Of a stretch of 64,000 nt of DNA, positions 28,739 to 35,790 are shown piece by piece. The notes beneath the pieces were generated by a model. That model was not told the DNA's origin and searched no databases. It saw only the letters and a program-made list of their open reading frames with translations. Both the position numbers and the translations under genes were made by a program. The DNA comes from Bacteroides helcogenes P 36-108 (GTDB lineage: Bacteria > Bacteroidota > Bacteroidia > Bacteroidales > Bacteroidaceae). The first letter of the stretch is position 1, and each line of letters begins with the position of its first letter. Location of the stretch: contig NC_014933.1 of NCBI RefSeq assembly GCF_000186225.1, positions 1,860,001-1,924,000 on the forward strand, read 5' to 3'.

Positions 28739-29542
28739 TTATTCATTGATTGCTTGGCGGATGCGCACTAATTTGGTCAATAGGTCTTCCAGTAAATCGA
28801 GTTTCAGCATATTGGCGCCGTCACTTTTGGCAATGCACGGATTCTCGTGTGTCTCAATGAACAGGCCGTCCGCACCTACGGCTATGCCGGCTTTTGCTAC
28901 GGTTTCAATGAGTTGCGGCATACCTCCCGTCACCCCGCTGGTCTGATTGGGCTGTTGCAAAGAGTGGGTGACATCCAGAATTACAGGAAAGCCGAATGTT
29001 TGCATTTCTGGGATGCCGCGGTAATCAATGACTAAGTCCTGATAACCAAAAGTTGTTCCACGCTCGGTGAGCATCACGTTCTTGTTGCCCGCTTCCACCA
29101 CCTTGTCTGCGGCAAAGCGCATGGCAAGTGGAGAAAGGAATTGCCCTTTTTTGATATTTATTATTTTTCCGGTCTTGGCAGCAGCAACCAGCAAATCAGT
29201 CTGGCGGCAGAGGAAAGCAGGAATCTGGAGAATATCCACATATTCGGCTGCCATTTCGGCTTCATCGGCGGCATGGATGTCAGTAACGGTAGGTACGCCA
29301 AAGGTGTCATGTACTTTTTTCAGTATCTTCAAAGCCTTTTCATCGCCAATCCCCATGAAAGAGTCCAGACGCGAACGGTTTGCTTTGCGGTATGAACCTT
29401 TGAATACATAAGGAATCTGCAGCTTTCCGGTGATGTTTACAATACGTTCGGCGATGTGCATTGCCATGTCTTCGCCTTCAATGACACAAGGACCTGCCAA
29501 TAAAAAGAAATTGCCGGCAGGATTATTTTTCAATTCAATCAT
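28739..29542 (-). CDS. kdsA: 3-deoxy-8-phosphooctulonate synthase (KDO-8-P synthase)
   Basis: A 267-residue cytoplasmic aldolase that condenses phosphoenolpyruvate with arabinose 5-phosphate to make KDO 8-phosphate for lipopolysaccharide. Clear motifs are LLAGPCVIEGEDMAMHIAE, FKGSYRKANRSRLDSF, VTDIHAADEAE, IPAFLCRQTDLL and VMLTERGTTFGYQDLV. I prefer the ATG at 29540-29542 (MIELKNNPAGNFFLLAGPC), which fits family start points; a frame start nine codons earlier is possible. It lies 43 bases after the lipid kinase gene in a - strand run miaA, kinase, kdsA, M16. Confidence 0.95.
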   Translation of the reverse strand: MIELKNNPAGNFFLLAGPCVIEGEDMAMHIAERIVNITGKLQIPYVFKGSYRKANRSRLDSFMGIGDEKALKILKKVHDTFGVPTVTDIHAADEAEMAAEYVDILQIPAFLCRQTDLLVAAAKTGKIINIKKGQFLSPLAMRFAADKVVEAGNKNVMLTERGTTFGYQDLVIDYRGIPEMQTFGFPVILDVTHSLQQPNQTSGVTGGMPQLIETVAKAGIAVGADGLFIETHENPCIAKSDGANMLKLDLLEDLLTKLVRIRQAINE

Positions 29543-29585
29543 ATTGGTATAAGTATTTAATTGGGGCATCGTCTGATGCCTGAAT

Positions 29586-30512
29586 TCAGTCTGGTATTAT
29601 CAAAGTGACAGCTTCGTGCAATATACCGATGTCCAACGGAAAATGGCGGTCTAAAATACGGCCGTCCAAATCGACAGATGCATTTTGTGCACGGAGTACC
29701 TTTACTTTTTGTGTACGAAACGGTTTCACTACTTTATGATTCAGGATTCTGCCCTGAATGAGCATCCATAATCCCGACCAAAGCTGCAATAGTTCCGGAC
29801 GGTAAATGACAGAAACATCCAGCCACCCGTTGTAAGGTACGGCACTCGGCACTTGCCCGTAGCCCCATGAACTGCCTATGCAAACTGTCATGATGCGTCC
29901 TCGTATATGCTCGCCATTTATTTTCAGGTGCATGCGGTATAATTTCCGTTCAAAGATGATGGAAAGCAATGCCATGAAATAAGATAGAAATTTTACTCCC
30001 CAGAAGCGTTTGCACTGGTCTGTAATTTTAACGATACGGGCGCCGAGACCTATATTGATGGCATTAAGGAAATATCTGGTCAGGTGTTTTTCTCCGTCAT
30101 AATAGTAGCAAGTACCTACATCTATTTTCCGGCGGCGATTATTTATGATGCAATCTACAGCCTCTTTATATTCGGAACTCATTTCCCAATATTTGGCAAA
30201 ATCATTGCCTATGCCGTTGGGAATGATGCCTATGGCTATGTCGCCTTTGTTTTTAGCATTAGAATGCATTATACCGTTGATGGCATCATTCAGCGCACCG
30301 TCACCACCGACAATGATGATTGTGCGATAACCGTTATTGGCAAGGATGCCTGCCAGACGTTCTACCGATCCGAACCCTTCGGACTGTACATAGTCATAAG
30401 ACACACCCTTACTGTCTATGTATTCTTTAATTTCTTTCCACCGTTTTTGTACTTTCCGTGTTCCGGCTTTGGGATTGTATATTACACCCCATTTTTCGGG
30501 TTCTACGCTCAT
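29586..30512 (-). CDS. Diacylglycerol/lipid kinase family protein
   Basis: A 308-residue cytoplasmic or membrane-associated kinase of the DAGK catalytic (DgkB/YegS) family. The N-terminus has V-I-Y-N-P-K-A-G-T; the nucleotide-binding GGDGALNDAINGI is at about 85, and GIIPNGIGNDFAKYW follows. The C-terminal beta-sandwich is usual for the family. It phosphorylates a lipid or sphingoid base with ATP; the Bacteroides substrate is not defined by sequence. The start is supported by AAAGGAG 6 bases before the ATG, an unusually clear ribosome-binding site for this group. Confidence 0.9.
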   Translation of the reverse strand: MSVEPEKWGVIYNPKAGTRKVQKRWKEIKEYIDSKGVSYDYVQSEGFGSVERLAGILANNGYRTIIIVGGDGALNDAINGIMHSNAKNKGDIAIGIIPNGIGNDFAKYWEMSSEYKEAVDCIINNRRRKIDVGTCYYYDGEKHLTRYFLNAINIGLGARIVKITDQCKRFWGVKFLSYFMALLSIIFERKLYRMHLKINGEHIRGRIMTVCIGSSWGYGQVPSAVPYNGWLDVSVIYRPELLQLWSGLWMLIQGRILNHKVVKPFRTQKVKVLRAQNASVDLDGRILDRHFPLDIGILHEAVTLIIPD

Positions 30513-30518
30513 ATATTA

Positions 30519-30525
30519 CTCCTTT
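30519..30525 (-). promoter_or_regulatory. Strong Shine-Dalgarno of the lipid kinase gene
   Basis: AAAGGAG on the minus strand, 6 bases upstream of the ATG at 30510-30512. Most genes in this window lack such a site. Confidence 0.7.
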
Positions 30526-30576
30526 CAGTAAGTCTTACTTATTCTGTTTTGCCACAGGCTTTGTCGCCCTTGTGCC

Positions 30577-30584
30577 CAAAGATA
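30577..30584 (-). promoter_or_regulatory. Candidate -7 box for the lipid kinase/kdsA genes
   Basis: TATCTTTG on the minus strand, immediately after the miaA stop codon and 64 bases before the kinase ATG. A matching TTTG at -33 was not found, so activity is uncertain. Confidence 0.45.
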
Positions 30585-31505
30585 CTAAATCTCTTTGAGT
30601 TTTGATTTTACAAAAGCAATCTTTTCTTCCATCGGTAGGCATGCGTCCACCCAATGGATGCTGAATCCGCGTCGTTCCATGCCGCGAAACCATGTCATTT
30701 GCCGTTTGGCAAATTGGTGGATGGCTATTTCCAAGTTGTGGAGCATCTCATCGTATGTCAGCTTTCCGATGACGTGAAGTGTCAGATATTTGTATTCCAG
30801 TCCATAATAAATGAGGTCGTCAGGAGAGATGCCTTGGGCTATCAACCGGTGTACTTCATCTACCATTCCTTCGTCCAAACGTTGGTGCAGCCGGCGGGTT
30901 ATCTTTTCTCTGCGCAGTTCCCTGTCAATATCCACGCCGATGATGAGGCTGTTTAATTTGGGGAATGTACGTTCATCTACCGGCGTATGGACATAATATT
31001 CTTCAATCTCGATGGCTCGGATGGCACGTTTGGCTGTATCTACGTCTGTTGTGTTGTGCAGACTCTTATAGGTACTTAAAATCTTTATTAATTCTTCTAA
31101 TGACTTGTTTGCCAGATGGGTGCGTAATTCCGGATTTTCTGGTACAGGCAATAGTCTGTACCCCTTTAGTATCGCTTCCAGATACATGCCCGTACCTCCG
31201 CATACAATAGGAAGGCAACCTTTAGGTTTTATCGTTTCGTAGGCGGCCAGGAAATCACGCTGATATTCAAAAACATTGTATTTATAGCCCGGATCGGCTA
31301 TATCTATAAGGTGATAGGGTATCTGTCTGCTGTTTACGGTATAATCGGCAATATCTTTGCCTGTGCCCAGATCCATACCCCGATATATTTGACGAGAATC
31401 GGCACTGATGATTTCCGTGTTGAGTTCGGCAGCCAATGCGGCGGCAAATGGGGTCTTTCCGGATGCGGTGGGACCTAATATGGCGATTAAATCATAGTCA
31501 GGCAT
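30585..31505 (-). CDS. miaA: tRNA dimethylallyltransferase
   Basis: A 306-residue cytoplasmic enzyme that adds a dimethylallyl group to adenosine 37 of tRNAs reading codons that begin with U. The Walker A motif GPTASGKT (about 9-16) is followed by DSRQIYRGMDLGTGKD and PYHLIDIADP. FEYQRDF, CGGTGMYLEAIL and KRQMTWFRG complete the family pattern. I place the start at the ATG 31503-31505 (MPDYDLIAILGPTASGKT); the longer frame would run through the promoter at 31532-31561. Confidence 0.95.
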   Translation of the reverse strand: MPDYDLIAILGPTASGKTPFAAALAAELNTEIISADSRQIYRGMDLGTGKDIADYTVNSRQIPYHLIDIADPGYKYNVFEYQRDFLAAYETIKPKGCLPIVCGGTGMYLEAILKGYRLLPVPENPELRTHLANKSLEELIKILSTYKSLHNTTDVDTAKRAIRAIEIEEYYVHTPVDERTFPKLNSLIIGVDIDRELRREKITRRLHQRLDEGMVDEVHRLIAQGISPDDLIYYGLEYKYLTLHVIGKLTYDEMLHNLEIAIHQFAKRQMTWFRGMERRGFSIHWVDACLPMEEKIAFVKSKLKEI

Positions 31506-31531
31506 ATAAAAAACTGTTATTAATCTGACTA

Positions 31532-31561
31532 CAAAGATAGTGTAATTAAGATGGATTACAA
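31532..31561 (-). promoter_or_regulatory. Promoter of miaA
   Basis: On the minus strand TATCTTTG (31532-31539) has a TTG at 31559-31561 with 19 bases between, close to the Bacteroides consensus TTTG-N19-21-TAnnTTTG. The miaA ATG is 27 bases downstream. Confidence 0.75.
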
Positions 31562-31746
31562 TTAATATCTGACTGAAGTTTTGCATGTTTAAATAAGAAT
31601 GCAATTAAAGTCTCATTTTTTGTATTCTGCCTTAAACTGCTTTTGACCGGGAAAGGTTAAGTATAATTGAACTTGCGAAACTTAAATAAAATCGGGATTT
31701 CATGCTATTTGAGGTATGTTTTTTACTTTTAACAGCTCTTTTTGTG

Positions 31747-31754
31747 TACTTTTG
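31747..31754 (+). promoter_or_regulatory. -7 box of the TPR/AraC regulator gene
   Basis: TACTTTTG, 28 bases before the ATG at 31782. Its position supports the chosen start, because a longer frame start (31716) would lie upstream of the promoter. Confidence 0.6.
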
Positions 31755-31781
31755 CACATGTTTTTTTTACAGAATAGAATA

Positions 31782-33611
31782 ATGAACAAACTACTTATAT
31801 ACCTGATCATGCTTCTCGCCGCATTGCTGAACAGTTGCGGGCGGAAGCCCGCTACCACAATGCCGGACAAAGGCAACGACAGCATTTACACGCGCAGTTC
31901 CATTTACCGAATCAGCCAGAGCGACCCTGAACGGGCGCTTGCATTAGTTGATACCGCAGAAATGCTCAACCTGCTGAGGACGAACCATTCGAGCCTCGAA
32001 ATCATGAAGTCCATCATCCATTTTAATGGACTCGGGCAGCCCAAGATAGCCCGCTACTATTCCCTGAAAGCGTATGAAGACGCCGAACTCCGGAAAGATA
32101 CCTTAGCCTATATGACCAACCTGATTAACCTCATCGTTTTCTGCCATGATTCGGGCGATTTCGCAGGTTGCATCCGATATTCATCCGAGGGAATAGAATT
32201 CATTCATAGGAGCGGGAGATTCAAAGACGAGGAGGGCAATTTGGTGATGCACATCGGCATGAGCCAACATGCGTTGGGCATGGACAAGGAGGCGAAGGAC
32301 AATATGATGCGGGGCATCGCCATCTGCCGGGAGGCGGTGGACAGGGAGGTTTGTTGGAGCAATGTGCAGCACCTTCTCTATACAATGGGGGAGACGATGA
32401 GCGAGTTAGGTGAAATGGGCGATTGGCAGCAAGCCGCCACGATGATACCCGACCTGCTGAAAACCAACGCCCTGCATGAACAATTGGAAAGCGAGGCGCC
32501 GGAGGGCAACATCGACATGTACCGATTCTACACCTATGCCCAGTGCATGGAAATCTATCAGCATCTGGGCAACCGGAAACTGGCCGATGAGTACTACCGG
32601 AAGTGCTGTTCTACGGGATTTGTGAATTCTCCCGAAGGATTGGGCTTCATCGTCCGCTATCTGCTATGGATTGAGGACTACCCATTGGCGCTGCACAACA
32701 TCCAGATAGCGAAGCGGGCATTTTTGCAGAACCAAAGCAACGAGATTTCCTTGAACAAATTGCTTGTCAATGAAGTGGAAGCGCTCACTGGATTGGGACG
32801 GTACAAGGAAGCGGCGGATGTGAGCCACCAAATCATCGCGCTGAAAGACACCCTCTTTAAGCGCCAACAGCGGGATGACGCCCAGGAGCTTGCCGTTATC
32901 TACGAAAGCGGTGAGAAGGACAGGCAGATACAGAAGGAGCAGAATGAGAAACGCCTGCTGGCTGTACTTGTAATGGTGGTCATAGTCGCTTTGGGGGCGG
33001 TGGTGTACCACAGCCGCCGGATGCACCGCCGCAACGTGTCACTGGTGCGTTCCGTGCAGGAAGGCATTGCCTGCAGGGATGAACTTTTGCAGAAGGAGGA
33101 GGAATGTCTTGCGTATAAGGCGCAAACCGAAATGCAGGAGAAGCAGCTTGAGGAGTTGATGCATCCCCATGAAGACAATCCTCCATCTCCGGACGCAACG
33201 GAGGCGGAAACAGAGGGAACCAAGAGGTCCGAAGAATCGGAAGCATCCGAATCAGGAGAACAACTGAGGTGGGTGTTGCATGAAATCGCAGTTCGTCGGC
33301 TCTACCTGCAACCGGGCATCACAACTAAGACCATGCAGGAGGAGCTACACGTTCCCGCCTCACTTTTCGGCGAATGCTTCAAGGAACAGACCGGACGTAA
33401 TTTCTCGGAACACATCAACAGTTTGCGTATGGATTATGCCGCCAAAATGCTCACCGAATACCCCAATTATACCGTCGATGCCATCGCCAAGATGTGCGGC
33501 ATTGACTCGCGCCAGCATTTCCACCGCCTTTTTTCCGAACACCTCGGAATCACGCCTTCTGTTTTTCGAAAAAGCCATATTATGCCTGATAATGACGGTG
33601 CTACAAAGTAG
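31782..33611 (+). CDS. Membrane-anchored TPR protein with C-terminal AraC-type DNA-binding domain
   Basis: A 609-residue putative one-component regulator. The start at 31782 gives a lipoprotein-like signal (MNKLLIYLIMLLAALLNSC, Cys 19). The extracytoplasmic part (about 30-385) is helical with tetratricopeptide-like repeats (A-L-A-L-V-D-T, L-G-R-Y-K-E-A-A). One transmembrane helix (about 391-410, LLAVLVMVVIVALGAVVY) is followed by a basic segment and a coiled-coil-like, Glu-rich linker. The AraC/XylS double helix-turn-helix spans about 505-601 (TVDAIAKMCGIDSRQHFHRLF). A sensor outside would thus be tied directly to DNA binding inside. Its codon use is GC-richer by eye than its neighbours (one line near 32.5 kb counted 33 of 60 G+C), suggesting acquisition. 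Confidence 0.85.
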   Translation: MNKLLIYLIMLLAALLNSCGRKPATTMPDKGNDSIYTRSSIYRISQSDPERALALVDTAEMLNLLRTNHSSLEIMKSIIHFNGLGQPKIARYYSLKAYEDAELRKDTLAYMTNLINLIVFCHDSGDFAGCIRYSSEGIEFIHRSGRFKDEEGNLVMHIGMSQHALGMDKEAKDNMMRGIAICREAVDREVCWSNVQHLLYTMGETMSELGEMGDWQQAATMIPDLLKTNALHEQLESEAPEGNIDMYRFYTYAQCMEIYQHLGNRKLADEYYRKCCSTGFVNSPEGLGFIVRYLLWIEDYPLALHNIQIAKRAFLQNQSNEISLNKLLVNEVEALTGLGRYKEAADVSHQIIALKDTLFKRQQRDDAQELAVIYESGEKDRQIQKEQNEKRLLAVLVMVVIVALGAVVYHSRRMHRRNVSLVRSVQEGIACRDELLQKEEECLAYKAQTEMQEKQLEELMHPHEDNPPSPDATEAETEGTKRSEESEASESGEQLRWVLHEIAVRRLYLQPGITTKTMQEELHVPASLFGECFKEQTGRNFSEHINSLRMDYAAKMLTEYPNYTVDAIAKMCGIDSRQHFHRLFSEHLGITPSVFRKSHIMPDNDGATK

Positions 33612-33630
33612 AGAAAACAAAATGTAGCGT

Positions 33631-33674
33631 TGTAACTTGACGTCATGTTACATGTAACATGGCGTCAAGTTACA
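33631..33674. repeat. 44-bp near-perfect palindrome
   Basis: Arms TGTAACTTGACG (33631-33642) and CGTCAAGTTACA (33663-33674) flank an inner part centred on ATGTTACATGTAACAT (33645-33660). Only one opposed pair, T against G, is not Watson-Crick. It begins 20 bases after the stop of the TPR/AraC gene. No T-run follows, so it is more like a protein-binding dyad or a repeat-element hairpin than a classical terminator. Confidence 0.9.
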
Positions 33675-33747
33675 ATGTTACACACACACAATACCTGATA
33701 ATAAAACCGTTTATGTAATTTTGTTCCCAGCTTCGTTATTTCAATAT

Positions 33748-34104
33748 ATGAAAGAGGTGGAAACGACAGAACTTTAATAACAAGCATAGAGGGAAGTTGC
33801 GACACTGTATCTGCGTATCGGCGCAGAGGAGCAGATGGTAGAAAGCAGTGCAAAACAGACGGCAAGAAGCACAGAGGAACAGACGGTAAGCCGCAAAACA
33901 AACAATTTCAAGTCGTTGCTCCTGCCGGGCACTCAAAACCTGCTGATTTATCATCAAGCGGAAGGAATCACCATCAGCGGAACCACCGCTATGGTGAATA
34001 CATAGGAAGGCGGCTCACTGAACCTCGTGTCCGGCTTCCTGTTTTCCGCACGAATCCTATCACTCATCATCGGTTGCAATATACGGAGAATACTCAATCC
34101 TTGA
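33748..34104 (+). pseudogene. Possible broken small reading frame
   Basis: A TAATTTTG box (33716-33723) is followed by an ATG (33748) whose frame stops after nine codons. A second frame open from 33790 to 34104 reads 104 codons with a single amber stop at 34003-34005; the text on both sides looks protein-like (EVATLYLRIGAEEQMVE, GITISGTTAMVNT, then EGGSLNLVSGFLFSARIL). A frameshift and a nonsense mutation in one former gene would explain this. I recognise no family, so this is a weak call. Confidence 0.3.
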
Positions 34105-34203
34105 TATATGGGTTTTATTAGTGCCTGCTTTTTCAGCCAACTTTGCAAAGATAAGGCTTCTCGCTTATCTTAATGAGTACGTACTTTCATGAATTTTGAG
34201 ATA

Positions 34204-34246
34204 TTCCTCCTCCGCGGGCATACAGCCCGCGGAGGAGGAAATTTTT
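34204..34246 (+). terminator. Strong GC-rich terminator hairpin
   Basis: A perfect 15-bp stem TTCCTCCTCCGCGGG (34204-34218) / CCCGCGGAGGAGGAA (34226-34240) with a 7-base loop is followed by ATTTTT. It would stop + strand transcription coming from the TPR/AraC side. Confidence 0.85.
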
Positions 34247-34314
34247 CCCTCTGCTGTGCGGGGGAGGAAGGAGGGGGATATGCTTTGCTTTGGTATGCTA
34301 TGCTATGTGTACCC

Positions 34315-34348
34315 GATGTTACATTTTGGGGCGTTGATGTCACATTTT
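34315..34348 (+). repeat. Two direct 13-bp repeats GATGTYACATTTT
   Basis: GATGTTACATTTT at 34315-34327 and GATGTCACATTTT at 34336-34348, 21 bases apart (about two helical turns). Each contains ATGT-Y-ACAT, a dyad also related to the core of the palindrome at 33631-33674. They directly precede the 22-bp array. Confidence 0.65.
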
Positions 34349-34356
34349 CAGGGGGA

Positions 34357-34444
34357 TGCTGCATCTATATATCCGGCGTGCTGCATCTATATATCCGGCG
34401 TGCTGCATCTATATATCCAGCAGCCTGCATCTATATATGGAGTT
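34357..34444 (-). repeat. Second array of four 22-bp tandem repeats
   Basis: Four units of 22 bp start at 34357, 34379, 34401 and 34423. The core TGCATCTATAT begins at 34360, 34382, 34404 and 34426; on the minus strand this is ATATAGATGCA, the same 11-base core and period as the array at 99-186. Flanking bases of the units are different (GC-rich CCGGCG here). A small perfect hairpin GCCGCA-GCTA-TGCGGC follows at 34446-34461. The rest of 33612-34725 has no intact gene that I can support. Confidence 0.9.
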
Positions 34445-34609
34445 TGCCGCAGCTATGCGGCTTGCAATGAGCTGTGTATCGCGGACTTCTTTTTGTAAAT
34501 ATTCCGGTTTGTAGGGCTTTGTATCTTTCTGCTTAAATGGAAAAATAAGTAAAAGGGGAATGTTAACTTCTTAAAGTATGTTATGAAACATGCTTTTTTT
34601 CTTGGATAA

Positions 34610-34640
34610 TTTGCAGATATAGCAAATGTCCGTATCTTTG
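34610..34640 (+). promoter_or_regulatory. Consensus promoter of the small RNA unit
   Basis: TTTG (34610-34613), exactly 19 bases, then TATCTTTG (34633-34640): a full match to the Bacteroides promoter pattern, with no gene start downstream on this strand before the terminator. Confidence 0.85.
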
Positions 34641-34644
34641 CACT

Positions 34645-34708
34645 GTGTTTTTCATAGTATTAGATTTAAGGTTAACAAAGGTTGGAGTACAGCGGTACTC
34701 CTTTTTTT
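34645..34708 (+). ncRNA. Small RNA candidate, copy A
   Basis: A promoter-to-terminator unit of about 65 nucleotides. After the promoter comes a segment rich in T and A, then a 7-bp stem GGAGTAC-AGCG-GTACTCC (34684-34701) and TTTTTTT. From the -7 box to the start of the hairpin, 50 of 53 positions are identical to copy B at about 44.7 kb on the minus strand, while the hairpin sequences differ. It converges on the AraC gene at 34726-35628. Bacteroides is known to have families of paralogous sRNAs; whether this belongs to one was not checked. Confidence 0.65.
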
Positions 34709-34725
34709 ATGCCTTTACTTTTCTT

Positions 34726-35628
34726 TTAGTTCGTTTGTCTATATTCATTCGGGGCGCATCCTACTACTTTCTTGAATAATCGTGTGAAATGCTGTGGATA
34801 TTTGAATCCCAGTTCATAAGCTATTTCACTGATTGTCTTGCTTGGGTCAAAGATTTTTTCCTTGGCCGTATCTATCAATTTTAGCTGAATATGTTCTTGG
34901 GGGGAATTACCGGTTTCTTTTTTTATCAGATCTCCGAAGTAATTGGGGGAGAGATGCAGTTGTTCTGCGCAATATTGAACAGAGGGCAAACCGATGTCTT
35001 GTGGTTTATCAGACTGGAAATAGTCATTTAATATGTGCTCGAACTTGGTTAGGATGTCTTTGTTCACATTGCTGCGGGTGATGAATTGCCGGTCATAGAA
35101 ACGCATGCAATAGTTCAGTAATAGTTCGATGTTGTTAACAATCAAACTTTTGCTGTGTTTATCAATGGAATGCTGTAATTCTTCTTCAATGTTGTGTAGG
35201 CATTCTAAGATGATTCTGCGTTCTTGTTCGGATAAGTGCAACGCTTCGTTCGACTCGTAAGAAAAGAAAGTGTAACTGTTCATCATCCGTGCCAACGGAG
35301 TGCCGCGGAGCAGGTCAGGATGGAAAACCAGTGCATATCCTTTGGGCTGAAATTTCTCTTTGCGGTTGGAGATGCCCATAATTTGTCCGGGAGCCAAGAA
35401 TACAAGCGTTCCCTCTTGGTAATCATAGTATGAGCGTCCATAATGCAGATCGCCACATTTGGTGTCTTTCAAGAAAATGGTATAGAATCCGAAGCGTTGA
35501 CGTCTATACATTTGAGGTTTGCATTTGGAGAAATCAATGACGCTGACCAGAGGATGTAATGTCTCCTGTCCCAGCATTTCGTTGTATTGGCATACATGGT
35601 CAAGTTTAATCAGTTCTTCCATATTCAT
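34726..35628 (-). CDS. AraC family transcriptional regulator
   Basis: A 300-residue cytoplasmic regulator. The N-terminal half is a cupin-like sensing domain (FYTIFLKDTKCGDLHYGR, VFLAPGQIMGISN). The C-terminal 100 residues form the AraC double helix-turn-helix (PSVQYCAEQLHLSPNYFGDLI, then TISEIAYELGFKYPQHFTRLFKK). The start is either ATG 35626-35628 or the second Met two codons later. It is divergent from the SLC13-type transporter gene and may control it; this is inferred from position only. Confidence 0.92.
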   Translation of the reverse strand: MNMEELIKLDHVCQYNEMLGQETLHPLVSVIDFSKCKPQMYRRQRFGFYTIFLKDTKCGDLHYGRSYYDYQEGTLVFLAPGQIMGISNRKEKFQPKGYALVFHPDLLRGTPLARMMNSYTFFSYESNEALHLSEQERRIILECLHNIEEELQHSIDKHSKSLIVNNIELLLNYCMRFYDRQFITRSNVNKDILTKFEHILNDYFQSDKPQDIGLPSVQYCAEQLHLSPNYFGDLIKKETGNSPQEHIQLKLIDTAKEKIFDPSKTISEIAYELGFKYPQHFTRLFKKVVGCAPNEYRQTN

Positions 35629-35646
35629 TTATCTTTTGCGGTTGTA

Positions 35647-35654
35647 CAAAGTTA
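35647..35654 (-). promoter_or_regulatory. -7 box of the AraC gene
   Basis: TAACTTTG on the minus strand, 18 bases before the AraC ATG. No clear -33 TTTG. Confidence 0.5.
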
Positions 35655-35760
35655 GTATTTTTCTTTATAAAATGTAATGTACGGGCACATAATCCGTAAT
35701 AATGGTAAGTGTTTCTGTAATTTGTATTGGCGGTAAGCTTTCAGATAAACTTGAAAAATG

Positions 35761-35768
35761 TATATTTG
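35761..35768 (+). promoter_or_regulatory. -7 box of the SLC13-type transporter gene
   Basis: TATATTTG, 22 bases before the ATG at 35791. No clear -33 TTTG. Confidence 0.5.
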
Positions 35769-35790
35769 TACCAAAATATAAGTTTTGTCT

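Noticed and set aside
30577..30584. A certain independent promoter for the lipid kinase gene.
   Set aside because: Only the -7 box matches; it is listed at low confidence because the miaA promoter could also drive the gene by read-through.
34189..34498. Overlapping + strand frames of 93 and 100 codons across the repeat region.
   Set aside because: They run through the terminator hairpin and the 22-bp repeats, giving repetitive C-I-Y-I/Y-I-S-G peptides; they look like products of the repeats, not genes.
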